DNA from: NORP259 sp041398705
GTDB taxonomy: Bacteria; Planctomycetota; UBA1135; GCA-002686595
Assembly: GCA_041398705.1 (NCBI GenBank)
Contig: JAWKUI010000006.1
Coordinates: forward strand, 186,001-250,000
Length of the DNA: 64,000 nt
Direction: 5' to 3'
A program made the translations under genes and the position numbers. Under the pieces are notes generated by a model. That model saw nothing but the letters and a program-made list of their open reading frames with translations. It did not search any database and was not told where the DNA came from. Shown here piece after piece: positions 54,232-62,337 of the stretch; position 1 is the stretch's first letter; each line of letters opens with the position of its first letter.

Positions 54232-54456
54232 ATGACCTACGGCGACTTCTACTCCGACCGCAAGTACTGCACCCACTGCCAGGCCTACGTTGCCTACCTC
54301 GCCTCGCCCCTCACCTGCTACTGCGCCCAATGCGGCGGCGAGGTCCGCATCCTCTCCCCGCGCGACTGGGAAGCCTTCAACCACGAACGCTCCACCCCCG
54401 CCCCGCGCAAACCCGAAAAAGCCGGCCGCAAACCCAAGAAGCGCCAATCCGCCTGA
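54232..54456 (+). CDS. Small zinc-ribbon protein under sigma-54 control
   Basis: A 74-residue protein with Cys13, Cys16 (YCTHCQ) and Cys29, Cys31, Cys34 (TCYCAQCGG), a four-cysteine zinc ribbon with one extra Cys. A Lys/Arg/Pro-rich tail (about 55-72) follows and could bind nucleic acid or an acidic partner. No known family is recognised. The ATG is taken because the ribbon follows directly and it lies 44 bases after the sigma-54 start. There is no gene partner: the upstream ABC operon is closed by a hairpin and the downstream genes are on the other strand. The 54457-54700 gap shows nothing recognisable. Confidence 0.7.
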   Translation: MTYGDFYSDRKYCTHCQAYVAYLASPLTCYCAQCGGEVRILSPRDWEAFNHERSTPAPRKPEKAGRKPKKRQSA

Positions 54457-54700
54457 TGGCGCCCCGCGCGTCGGACCTCCACGGCGGACGCGTCGCACAC
54501 CCGACCCTTTCGCCGGATTCTCCCCGCGCGAATGCACACCCCTCGGCCCCCCATTGCTCCTTGGAAGGGCTCGGTCTGGTCTTCCTGCCCTCAGGCTTCC
54601 GGGACGCAGGGGACTAGCCGGGCCAGGCGTAGGCTGATGGTATTCGCGTTACGGTCCGATTCTCCGGCGCTCGAACGCAAGGCCACCGCCTGCTAGCCAA

Positions 54701-55360
54701 TCACTTGCCGAGCCGGCGGGCCAGCAACATCCGAGCCCGCTCCGCTGTGCCGAGTGCCTGCGCCTTGATGGAATCATCCAAGGGTTTGCTTACCTCGCCT
54801 GGCGCCAGTTTGCCTCCCTCATTGAAACGATCCACGAGCCAGTCGTATTCGGGAAACTCACCAGGGGAGAAGAAGTACACGTTGTTGTTGTACTGGAACC
54901 CGCACTCCGTTGCGCTGTTCACGGGCACCCTCTTGTTGGACTTGAAATCCGCAGCCCGCCCATCCGCATCCAGGATGGCAGCAATGCTGATGTGGGTCAT
55001 CATGCGCATGGCCATCGTGCTCCCCGTTTCTCGAAACTCCGTTTCGTACTTGTCGATCTTCCAATAGTTCCAATCCTCCATCGTCCACGACGTTCGGTCC
55101 TCTTCCGCTGCATTGTCTGTCGCTGGGACCTGTGTTTGAGGTTCGGAAACCGGAGCATCAACCTCTAGGGAGTCTCGATCGGTAGAGACTGCCGGTGAGA
55201 CCAAGTCTTCGATGCTGTCACCTTGCGGACCTAGGGAGTCAGGCACATTCTCGGGGCGGCTGATCCCAATAGCATCCTCCTTGGGCCCGCTTCTACCAAA
55301 GACCAGCACAACAGCCAAAAGCAAGCCAAATCCACCGACCACACCAAAGGTTTTTTTCAT
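54701..55360 (-). CDS. Membrane-anchored hypothetical protein in low-GC patch
   Basis: A 219-residue protein with a basic start and an N-terminal membrane helix (KKTFGVVGGFGLLLAVVLVFG, to about residue 22). An acidic disordered stretch (about 25-90) leads to a folded C-terminal domain with MEDWNYWKIDKYETEFRETG and a Tyr/Phe/Asn-rich region. No family is recognised. Base composition is lower in GC than flanking genes and codons such as TTG, AAG and GTT are more frequent, suggesting relaxed selection or later acquisition. A possible ribosome-binding site (CGAG) lies directly before the ATG. Confidence 0.6.
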   Translation of the reverse strand: MKKTFGVVGGFGLLLAVVLVFGRSGPKEDAIGISRPENVPDSLGPQGDSIEDLVSPAVSTDRDSLEVDAPVSEPQTQVPATDNAAEEDRTSWTMEDWNYWKIDKYETEFRETGSTMAMRMMTHISIAAILDADGRAADFKSNKRVPVNSATECGFQYNNNVYFFSPGEFPEYDWLVDRFNEGGKLAPGEVSKPLDDSIKAQALGTAERARMLLARRLGK

Positions 55361-55410
55361 CTCGAAGTGCGCCTCTACGCGGCTCGGAACCGGTCGTGGT
55401 TCGGCTCATG

Positions 55411-55902
55411 CTAACAACCTTCGCACAAGAGCACCCAACTCGTGCTCCAAAGGGCTGCTCCAAGGAGCGGCCCCCCCGATCCCCCACAGTTTGCGGGGCC
55501 GAAGTTTGGATTCTTGTAGCCAACGGAGACCTCGAAAAGTTTCAGCCCTCCACAAACAAGATCGATGGTACTCCTTTGTGCACCGTAACCACTAAGCTGT
55601 CCGCAATCATTGTATTCGACGGCGTAATCGTCGTTCATACGTCCAGTGGTATCCCAGAATGCCCCTACCGAGAATTGGCACTCAGTACATGGAACACAAA
55701 CCGGAGGACCCGACTGCGGCTCGACGATTGCATGTGTCCCATCCAAGGGGTTGTATACCGAACAGAGGAACGTCATGCATCCCGGCATCGAACCGGATGC
55801 CGCCGGAATGGAATGCCAAGCTATGCAATCATATAGGCAATCCTGAGCCGGAGAAATGGAGCCAAAGAGGAGGGGAGCAGCAAGTAGGAATGCGGCGCGC
55901 AT
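55411..55902 (-). CDS. Secreted cysteine-rich hypothetical protein
   Basis: A 163-residue protein with a signal peptide (RAAFLLAAPLLFGSISPAQ) and about 12 cysteines in the mature part. They lie in pairs such as CLYDC, CMTFLC and CVPCTEC, so up to six disulfides are possible after export. No known domain is recognised. The start at 55902 gives the signal peptide directly; an upstream TTG or ATG would add 15 residues. It follows the same low-GC composition as its neighbour at 54701-55360, with a 50-base gap, and the two may be co-transcribed. Confidence 0.6.
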   Translation of the reverse strand: MRAAFLLAAPLLFGSISPAQDCLYDCIAWHSIPAASGSMPGCMTFLCSVYNPLDGTHAIVEPQSGPPVCVPCTECQFSVGAFWDTTGRMNDDYAVEYNDCGQLSGYGAQRSTIDLVCGGLKLFEVSVGYKNPNFGPANCGGSGGPLLGAALWSTSWVLLCEGC

Positions 55903-55996
55903 GTTGATCAACCTTGTAAACAGTAGCAACGCACTGAGAACAAACACCGACCGGTGCTCTTGGATACTCAGTGTTCAGCGGAGATGCTAGAGCAAC

Positions 55997-56020
55997 GGAA
56001 GGAAGGAAGGAAGGAAGGAA
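55997..56020 (+). repeat. (GGAA)6 simple sequence repeat
   Basis: Six perfect GGAA units, followed by GAAAAATATG, in the non-coding part of the low-GC patch about 95 bases upstream of the start of the secreted cysteine-rich gene (minus strand). Tetranucleotide tracts can change length by slippage. The 55903-56126 gap shows no other feature. Confidence 0.9.
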
Positions 56021-56126
56021 GAAAAATATGGCTAAGTCACCGCAATTCCCTCTTTGGAGCTTTGCCTACATCCCCAGCACCTCGAATGAGTCGGGGCAAA
56101 CTAGTGCTAGGCGGAGTTATCTCCTG

Positions 56127-57365
56127 TCATGCCCAATGCTCTTTGCTCAACATCGCAACCAACGCATCCACCGCCGCGTCCACGAACACCGGGTCCTCGG
56201 CATTGGCCTCCAAAGCGCGCACTTCGATGTGTTTCGGCAGGTGCCGCTGCAGGCTTTGCCAGTAGGCTTCGTCGAGCTCCGGGTTGTAGAGTTCGCCGCC
56301 CTTGGCGGAGTAGCGGCTGACGCCGTGCAGGGGCATGAGGAACAGAGTCTTCTCGCGGGCGTGGGCCAGGCGTTCGCCGATGGTCCCCGCGATGCGGTCC
56401 TGTTCTTCAGCGCTGGGGCGCGGCACGAAGACGAAGGGGTTGTGGAAGGTCTGTTGATGCTGGGCCCACTTGGCGGGCACGGTGTTCGGTTCCTGCAGGA
56501 GGATGCCGAGGTGTTCGCTACCGCCGGGGCAGACGACCTGGGGCAGGCCGAGTTTGCCGGCGGTGGTCAGGCGTTCGGGGCCGCCGGCGCGTAACACGCC
56601 GAAGACCCCGTCGGCGATCTCGCCCAGGGCGTAGTCGAAGACCCCGTCGATCAGACCTTCGCGCATCATCTGCTCCATCGCGTCGCCGCCGGCACCGATG
56701 GCGTGGAAGGTGATCACCTCGTAGCCGGCCTGATGGAAGCGCTCGATGGCGTGCATGGCACCGCGCGTCAGCACGCCGAGATTGCTCATGCCGATGACCC
56801 CCTTGACCCCCTCGGTGCGCCCCGGGTCGTGTTCGACCTGCGCCATGCCCCAGGCGGCCGCGGCGGCGTTGGCGAGGATGCGGCGCGCGAAAGGATTGAG
56901 GCCGAGGATGTCGCTGACCGAGAACATCATCGTGATGTCCTTGATGCCGACGAAGGGGCGCGTATCCCCCGCCGCGACGGTGGACAGCATGACCTTCGGA
57001 AAGCCGTAGGGCAGGGCCTGCAGGATCTGCGATCCGTTCGAGGTGCCCTGGGTGCCGCCGAGCGCCACCACACCGTGCAAAGTTTCCGCCGCGATGCGCT
57101 CAAGCAAGATCTTGCTCGCCCCGGCGATCAACACCGGTGAAGCCTCCTGGCGCGAAGGCTGGTGGCGCAGATCCGCGAGGCTGCGCCCCCCCGCCGCGGC
57201 CACCTCGGCGTTGGTAACATCCGCGCGCACCGCGCCCCCGTCGCCAATCAGCCCCAGATCCACGATCAGCGCCTGGCCCCCGAGCCGCTCGAGTTCCTGG
57301 CGCATGAAATCCGCTTCGGCCGCTTTGGTATCGAGGGTGGCGAGGATCGCGATGGTCTTGGACAT
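56127..57365 (-). CDS. Tm-1-like ATP-binding domain protein (UPF0261)
   Basis: A 412-residue protein of the family whose plant member Tm-1 binds viral replicase with its N-terminal domain. KTIAILATLDTKAAEADFMR at the start, VVALGGTQGTSNGSQIL, KVMLSTVAAGD and VVCPGGSEHLG are conserved family stretches. In eukaryotes this domain is fused to a C-terminal TIM-barrel domain. Here that partner is the separate gene 160 bases upstream (57525-58391). The bacterial substrate is unknown. A TAGAAT hexamer lies 6 bases before the ATG, so the mRNA is probably leaderless. GC content returns to normal here. Confidence 0.88.
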   Translation of the reverse strand: MSKTIAILATLDTKAAEADFMRQELERLGGQALIVDLGLIGDGGAVRADVTNAEVAAAGGRSLADLRHQPSRQEASPVLIAGASKILLERIAAETLHGVVALGGTQGTSNGSQILQALPYGFPKVMLSTVAAGDTRPFVGIKDITMMFSVSDILGLNPFARRILANAAAAAWGMAQVEHDPGRTEGVKGVIGMSNLGVLTRGAMHAIERFHQAGYEVITFHAIGAGGDAMEQMMREGLIDGVFDYALGEIADGVFGVLRAGGPERLTTAGKLGLPQVVCPGGSEHLGILLQEPNTVPAKWAQHQQTFHNPFVFVPRPSAEEQDRIAGTIGERLAHAREKTLFLMPLHGVSRYSAKGGELYNPELDEAYWQSLQRHLPKHIEVRALEANAEDPVFVDAAVDALVAMLSKEHWA

Positions 57366-57371
57366 GCCGCG

Positions 57372-57377
57372 ATTCTA
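57372..57377 (-). promoter_or_regulatory. Candidate -10 element, leaderless, of the Tm-1-like gene
   Basis: On the minus strand TAGAAT (5/6 consensus) is followed by CGCGGC and then ATG at 57365. Transcription would start at the first base of the start codon. Confidence 0.5.
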
Positions 57378-57394
57378 GCGCGCTGCAAGAATCC

Positions 57395-57420
57395 CGCTCG
57401 CTGCCCCCCGCTAGCGAGCG
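57395..57420 (-). terminator. Hairpin between the PEP-hydrolase-family and Tm-1-like genes
   Basis: CGCTCGCT (57395-57402) pairs with AGCGAGCG (57413-57420) over a 10-base loop, on the minus strand after the 57525-58391 gene and before the Tm-1-like promoter. A weak GGGATTCTT follows. It may separate the two units. Confidence 0.45.
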
Positions 57421-57524
57421 CGGGCGGGGCAAGTCCCCAAGGCTGCCCCCCCCCCGGCCACCCGCAACTTCGGCTGTGGTGACCTGCGCGCCACGGCGCC
57501 CTCGCTCACGGGCGGCCCGGCCCG

Positions 57525-58391
57525 CTACTTAACCCTCGAAAACCGCAGCCCCGCGAACTCGCTGGCCGCCGCGCTCACCGCCCGCTCGATCGGCAGGCGT
57601 TCGGTGGACGAACCCGTCCAGAACCCGTGCCCCGACGTGTGGTCGAGCATGTATTGGGCGTCGGTCGGGTTCTCCATCGCCGCCCCGTGGGCCACGAGCC
57701 AGACTTCCGGGTGCACCTTGCGCACGGCCTGGTAGGCCTCTTCGGTCTGGGCCGCGGTCTGTTCGATGGTGAGCCCCTTGTCGTATCCCGCAAGGCCCCC
57801 CTTGGTCGTACCCGCGTGGTAGCAGAAGATGTGCGGCTTAGCGCCTTCGCACAGGGCGATCGAGTCCTCGAGGGTGAAGGCGAGGCCGATGGTCACCATG
57901 TCCATCTCCTCGCGCGCGAGCCGCAGCATGTCGATCTCGTTCTGCAGGGTGATACCCGCCGAAGTCAGCACCTTGTAGATCTCTGAATCGTGATCCACGT
58001 ACGAGATCGAAGGCCCGATGTTCGACACCGAGTTCACGCCCATGTCCTTGCATTCCTGCAGCACCATCCGCATGTCCTTGAGCGGATCATTGGCGTTCAG
58101 GCAAGCGCACACGAACGCCTCCCCCGCCATCGCCGGCAGGATGTCCTCGCGCGTGTAGTCCAGGGTCTGGCGGTTCGAATCGAGGATCGGCCACATCATC
58201 GACATGGTGCCCATGCCGTTCGCCCGCAGCCGCGCGCCCGAAAAGGTGTTCACACAATCGACCCCGGCGCGCTCGAGCAACTTGGCCACCAAGCCGCTGC
58301 CCGCCGAAGCGATCATCAAGGGGAGATGGGCGTCGACCTTCTCCTGGAGCCGCGCCAGGATCTGCTGCGTGGGGATGCGCCGGGTGATCAT
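57525..58391 (-). CDS. Phosphoenolpyruvate hydrolase family (TIM-barrel) protein
   Basis: A 288-residue TIM-barrel protein of the PEP-hydrolase-like family, equal to the C-terminal half of fungal and plant Tm-1-type fusions. Characteristic stretches are DCVNTFSGARLRANG, GVNSVSNIGPSISYVD, CYHAGTTKGGLAG, and GHGFWTGSSTERLPIE near the end. The true reaction is not established, as the family name comes from weak similarity. It pairs with the Tm-1-like gene downstream. A TACCCT hexamer 6 bases before the ATG suggests its own leaderless promoter. Confidence 0.85.
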   Translation of the reverse strand: MITRRIPTQQILARLQEKVDAHLPLMIASAGSGLVAKLLERAGVDCVNTFSGARLRANGMGTMSMMWPILDSNRQTLDYTREDILPAMAGEAFVCACLNANDPLKDMRMVLQECKDMGVNSVSNIGPSISYVDHDSEIYKVLTSAGITLQNEIDMLRLAREEMDMVTIGLAFTLEDSIALCEGAKPHIFCYHAGTTKGGLAGYDKGLTIEQTAAQTEEAYQAVRKVHPEVWLVAHGAAMENPTDAQYMLDHTSGHGFWTGSSTERLPIERAVSAAASEFAGLRFSRVK

Positions 58392-58397
58392 GGGCCC

Positions 58398-58403
58398 AGG
58401 GTA
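58398..58403 (-). promoter_or_regulatory. Candidate -10 element, leaderless, of the PEP-hydrolase-family gene
   Basis: On the minus strand TACCCT is followed by GGGCCC and then ATG at 58391, the same 6-base spacing as before the Tm-1-like gene. Confidence 0.4.
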
Positions 58404-58603
58404 CGGCCTGGCCTGCCGCGACCCGAGCTCCGGACCGCGAATTCCAAAGGCCAACGGCCCCGGGCCCAAGGACGGATGCCCCATGGCACCACGCCCCCAG
58501 TCCCAGCTCATTTCCGTTGCAGGGCCCTGGGTTCTCTCCGCTGCGAGCAAAGTTCCGGGAGGCTCGCCTCCCGCGGCTTTCCGCATGCGTTTCGGCCCGC
58601 TCC

Positions 58604-59917
58604 CTATTCCCGGGCTATCGGGTGCCCTTCGGCGGCCGGGATCCGGGTCCCCGGAGTCCCCCGGGGAATCTCGCGCACGGCAAGCGCTTCCTCGGGGGCA
58701 GACCGATCTGCGAGCCACGCGCACATGGTCTGCACCACCGAAGACGGCGTGATGACCTGCACACATCGGTTGTCGCGGCACGGGGTCCGGCGGTGATTCG
58801 CGGCGCTGACGCAGGGACTACAAGCCATGCCCGCGTAGATGGGCGTGGTGGATCCCAACGAACCGTACAAGGCCGGGGTTTCCGGTCCAAAGATCACGAA
58901 GGTGTGCATCGCGGTAATGGCTGCGAAATGCCCAGGGCCCGAGTCATTGGTCAGCATGCATTCGCTGACCGAGTACAGGTGGGGCAACTGCTCGAAGGCG
59001 ATGGCGCCGGCGAAGGAAACGCACCTTGGATCCGCAATACCGCGCGCAAGGTCATCGGCCTCGGCCGCCTCCCCCGGGGATCCCGTGAGCAGCACGAGGA
59101 TCCTTGCATCCCACGCAAGCAGGGCACGGATCGCTTCGGCGAAGTACGCCCTGGGCCACCGCCGCTGGGGCAACAAGTCGGACGAATTCGCGTTGACCAG
59201 GATCACGCGGGTCTCCGCGGACCGGAAGGCGGGAACTCGGCGGGCGATGGCTTGCAAGACCAACGCGCGTTGATCGACCGAAACCGTGGCCCGGGCAAGC
59301 TGCACCTCCTCGTCGGCGATGACCCGCTTGAGCAGCGGCACCTGCTCAGGATCTTGCTGCAGGGCGTGCACAAGCGCGACGAAGTTCTTGGCTATGTGCT
59401 GGAAGGGGTTGTACGCCACCTTGTGCGTCAACAAGTCCCCGCGGTACAGGCCTTCATTGTGGAAGGCGTGGAACCCCACCCGATTTCTGGCCCCGGACGA
59501 GCCGGTGAGCAGCGCGGTGAAGCGGGAGAAGAGCTCCAGATCGATCACCGTATCGATGTTCTTGCGGCGACACCAACGCAAGAATTGCAGGGTGGTTTTC
59601 GTCAGGCGACCGAACCCGCTGGCATCGATGCAGAAGATGTTCTCCTGCGGAACCGTGCCCAGAAGATCCAAGGACGCCTTGTTGCTGCCGAAGATCACGA
59701 AGTGCAATTGCGTCCCGGGCCAACTGCCCGCCAGCCGCATGGCCGGGTCCGCCAAGATGGCACTGCCCATCTCAGAGAGTTCAATGAAGAGGAGGTTCTT
59801 TGGCTGACAGACGGCTCTGCGCCTTCCCAGTTGGCGCAGTCGTCCGAACCAGGTCAGTAGGAAGGTCAGGGGGATGCCCGCGAAGCGATCGATAGCCCGC
59901 ATGACGTTCAGGTTCAT
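58604..59917 (-). CDS. Glycosyltransferase family 9 (heptosyltransferase-like)
   Basis: A 437-residue GT-B fold enzyme of family 9, the group of ADP-heptose:LPS heptosyltransferases. The N-terminal LLFIELSEMGSAILADPAM and the C-terminal LTNDSGPGHFAAITAMHTFVIFGPETPALYG are the family's acceptor and nucleotide-sugar motifs. A four-cysteine segment (CSPCVSAANHRRTPCRDNRC) near residue 375 is seen in a subset of these enzymes. An N-terminal hydrophobic or basic stretch suggests membrane association. It overlaps the PAP2 gene as ATGA and is last in a three-gene envelope-glycan unit. The sugar donor is not certain. Confidence 0.83.
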   Translation of the reverse strand: MNLNVMRAIDRFAGIPLTFLLTWFGRLRQLGRRRAVCQPKNLLFIELSEMGSAILADPAMRLAGSWPGTQLHFVIFGSNKASLDLLGTVPQENIFCIDASGFGRLTKTTLQFLRWCRRKNIDTVIDLELFSRFTALLTGSSGARNRVGFHAFHNEGLYRGDLLTHKVAYNPFQHIAKNFVALVHALQQDPEQVPLLKRVIADEEVQLARATVSVDQRALVLQAIARRVPAFRSAETRVILVNANSSDLLPQRRWPRAYFAEAIRALLAWDARILVLLTGSPGEAAEADDLARGIADPRCVSFAGAIAFEQLPHLYSVSECMLTNDSGPGHFAAITAMHTFVIFGPETPALYGSLGSTTPIYAGMACSPCVSAANHRRTPCRDNRCVQVITPSSVVQTMCAWLADRSAPEEALAVREIPRGTPGTRIPAAEGHPIARE

Positions 59918-60627
59918 GGCCGTGACTCCTGGGCTTGAACGACAGACGCCACCAAGTCAGGGGTGGCGGCCCCGGCGGCCCTTTGCGCCAATCGGCTCCG
60001 ATACCGGGCCCAGAGCGGACAGCACGCGATGCGAGCCTGGGCGCCCGGGTACAGATAGAGGGCCGTGCCGGAACCAAGCGAGGCTCCGGCGACGATGTCA
60101 CTGGGAAAGTGGCTGACCGTCACCACGCGGGCAATGCCGACCAGCAACGCGATGCCAAAACCAAGTGCGCGACAGCGGGGCCAGATCAATCCGAAACTGG
60201 CCGCCAAAGCAAACACCGTTGTGGTGTGCCCCGAGGGGAAGGCCTGCAGCTGATGTTGGTGCGCTCCCGCGAGCCAGTGGAATCCGTAGTTTCCCGCTGC
60301 CAACACTTCGCGGGGCCGCGCAGAGCCGAAGGCCAGTTTCAGGACGATGGCAAGGAGCCCAGACAAAGCGACACTGCTGAAGATGTACCGGGCGCGGTGG
60401 GCCGGAACACGGGGGCGACTGAAGCGCGAACCGCAAAACCACAACAAGCCGGAGAAACCGAGCCAACCGGCCGAGTCCCCTAGCTTTCCAACCTTGGATG
60501 CGATCTGCCGCGCTAGGCCAAAGCGGTGCTCATGCATGAATTGCATGATCGCCAGGTCGACCGGCCCCCTCAGGAATGCCAGAGCGGTCATACCGAGGAG
60601 CAACAAGATAATGCACTTGCGATTCAA
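59914..60627 (-). CDS. PAP2-family membrane phosphatase
   Basis: A 237-residue integral membrane phosphatase. The three motifs of the PAP2 superfamily are intact: KLAFGSARP (Lys97, Arg104, Pro105), PSGH (131-134), and RVVTVSHFPSD with Arg167, His173 and Asp177. About five membrane helices surround them. Typical substrates are lipid phosphates such as undecaprenyl diphosphate or phosphatidic acid, with the active site outside the membrane. It starts at a TTG overlapping the GT39 stop as TTGA and ends in an ATGA overlap with GT9. A role in lipid-carrier recycling or lipid A dephosphorylation is inferred from neighbours. Confidence 0.88.
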   Translation of the reverse strand: MNRKCIILLLLGMTALAFLRGPVDLAIMQFMHEHRFGLARQIASKVGKLGDSAGWLGFSGLLWFCGSRFSRPRVPAHRARYIFSSVALSGLLAIVLKLAFGSARPREVLAAGNYGFHWLAGAHQHQLQAFPSGHTTTVFALAASFGLIWPRCRALGFGIALLVGIARVVTVSHFPSDIVAGASLGSGTALYLYPGAQARIACCPLWARYRSRLAQRAAGAATPDLVASVVQAQESRP

Positions 60628-62195
60628 GGCTCAACTCCGTGGAAACCATGGCCCCGATCAATCCGGTAGGATTGCACGGGTTTTCCATTCAAGATCTCCT
60701 CCCACGAAGCCACCGCTTCGGTCGCCTGGAAGGGGGTTCCGCCCGGCCACTCCGCCGGCTGATCGTGGGTGCTCAGAACGATCAGATCGCCGTTTGCGGG
60801 GGGATCGGGCGCCCACAGATCGAATTGGTCGAAACGATCGTCGAGCACGTAGACCGGGAACCCCGACCCTAGGGCATAGAAAGACGCCCTAGAAGCGAGG
60901 GTCCAGTGTGGAACCGCAAGGCCCTGGGCCCCGCTGCCCCGGGCTTCTTGGACGGCCACCTGCACCGCGTGCTCGAACCCACGCAAGTCTCGGTGCAACG
61001 ACTGGTAGGCGGGGAAGGGCAGGAATGGGCGGGCCAATTCGGCGTGCAGCAGCAATACCAATGCACCCGAGAGCCCCACCGAAACCACAGCCACCTTCCG
61101 CCACGGACGGCTCGCACGCAGGAGCTCGACCGTGCCGATCGGGATCAGCAGGAAGTACGCCGGCGCCGTCCAATGGGGCAATGCGCGCGCCCGCAGCGAA
61201 CCCGCGGCGAAAAACGCCAGGATGAGGGCCGTCACGAGGAAGGTCAGCAGCGCCCGGGGCTCCCCGCGCTGGCGCCAGAGGCGGATCAAGCCAAACCAGC
61301 CGATGGGCAGCAGCAGTGGACTGTACGCTCCGAACTGTGCGGCCAGGGATTGCAGGAACTTGCCCGCACGGAGTCCCGAGCTGCCCCCGACGTGTTTGCT
61401 CTGGTATGCGAAGCTGATCCAATCGTGTTTGGCGTTCCAATAGAGCACCGGGGAAATCAGCATCAGGCCCACCGCGACTCCCAGCCACACCCCCACTCCA
61501 CGGAGACGATCCATCCGTCCGCGAAGCAGAAGGAACCCTCCAATGGCGATCGGAAACAGAAACGCCGTGTACTTGGTGAGCCCCGCGAGCCCAAGCCAGA
61601 GCCCAAGGCAGGCCCAATCCACCTTGCGCCCGCGGGCTTCGACGCGCAGGGCCGCTTCGAGAATCGGCACCGTCAGCAGGCACAGGAACGTGTCCGGAAC
61701 CGGCATGAGGAACAACACGCTGAACAGGGGACTCGCAACCAGGGCGACAACCGCAGGTGTCGCGGTGCGGCGATCCTGCGAGAGTCGCATCACCCAATGG
61801 GCCAGGAGAACTCCGGCCCCAACGCCAGCCAGAATGGCTGGGATCCGCACCGCCGCCGCTCCCACCCCAAGCCCCTTCAAGGACAGGGCGAGTATCCAAC
61901 CCACCAGCGGTGGGTGATCGAAGTAACTCAGGTCGGGCTTAATCCCGTAGAGGGCGTAGTGGGCTTCGTCGACTCCCAGGCCAAGGTTCCCCGCCAGGAG
62001 CAGGCGCACAAGGGCCATTCCGATCAGGAGGGCCCAAACCGGCGCAGGCATCCCGAAGTCCGCAAGGCCAATGCCCCGGACCACCGCACTGCTGGCCCGA
62101 TTCGGGCCCTGCAAATCCCCCGAAGGCGGACCTCCCTGGACCGAAGATTCGAGCCGAGGCGGCCTCGGCGGAAAGGGACGTGCACCCAATGCCAT
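60624..62195 (-). CDS. Glycosyltransferase family 39 (ArnT/PMT-like) membrane protein
   Basis: A 523-residue GT-C glycosyltransferase with about ten membrane helices from residue 50 on. The first luminal loop has VDEAHYALYG followed by LSYFDHPPLVGW, the conserved acidic and aromatic motifs of the polyisoprenyl-phosphate-sugar-dependent GT39 family. A soluble domain ends the protein (about 400-523). The long Pro/Arg-rich N-terminus (1-45) is unusual, and a later ATG at residue 49 would remove it. It is the first gene of a unit with PAP2 and GT9. It would transfer a sugar from a lipid carrier to an envelope lipid or protein outside the membrane. Confidence 0.83.
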   Translation of the reverse strand: MALGARPFPPRPPRLESSVQGGPPSGDLQGPNRASSAVVRGIGLADFGMPAPVWALLIGMALVRLLLAGNLGLGVDEAHYALYGIKPDLSYFDHPPLVGWILALSLKGLGVGAAAVRIPAILAGVGAGVLLAHWVMRLSQDRRTATPAVVALVASPLFSVLFLMPVPDTFLCLLTVPILEAALRVEARGRKVDWACLGLWLGLAGLTKYTAFLFPIAIGGFLLLRGRMDRLRGVGVWLGVAVGLMLISPVLYWNAKHDWISFAYQSKHVGGSSGLRAGKFLQSLAAQFGAYSPLLLPIGWFGLIRLWRQRGEPRALLTFLVTALILAFFAAGSLRARALPHWTAPAYFLLIPIGTVELLRASRPWRKVAVVSVGLSGALVLLLHAELARPFLPFPAYQSLHRDLRGFEHAVQVAVQEARGSGAQGLAVPHWTLASRASFYALGSGFPVYVLDDRFDQFDLWAPDPPANGDLIVLSTHDQPAEWPGGTPFQATEAVASWEEILNGKPVQSYRIDRGHGFHGVEP

Positions 62196-62201
62196 GGGTG
62201 G

Positions 62202-62207
62202 TTCATA
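62202..62207 (-). promoter_or_regulatory. Candidate -10 element of the GT39-PAP2-GT9 operon
   Basis: On the minus strand TATGAA ends 6 bases before the ATG at 62195. A perfect TTGACA reads at 62260-62255 on the same strand within the dyad GTCAA-T-TTGAC (62256-62266), but it is about 47 bases away. It may belong to a second promoter or an operator. Confidence 0.35.
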
Positions 62208-62337
62208 CCCGCCAAACCTTAGGCTTGCATGAAGACCAGATGACGCTTGAGAAATGTCAATTTGACGAAACGAACATTCCCAGGGCCGAAACGACCGAGG
62301 AGCTCAGTTCGAAAATGGGGATCTCCCGCAGCTTGGC

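Noticed and set aside
55997..56020. GGAA tract as a CRISPR or mobile-element end
   Set aside because: There are no spacers, no longer repeat unit and no transposase or target-site duplication nearby. It is a plain tetranucleotide repeat.
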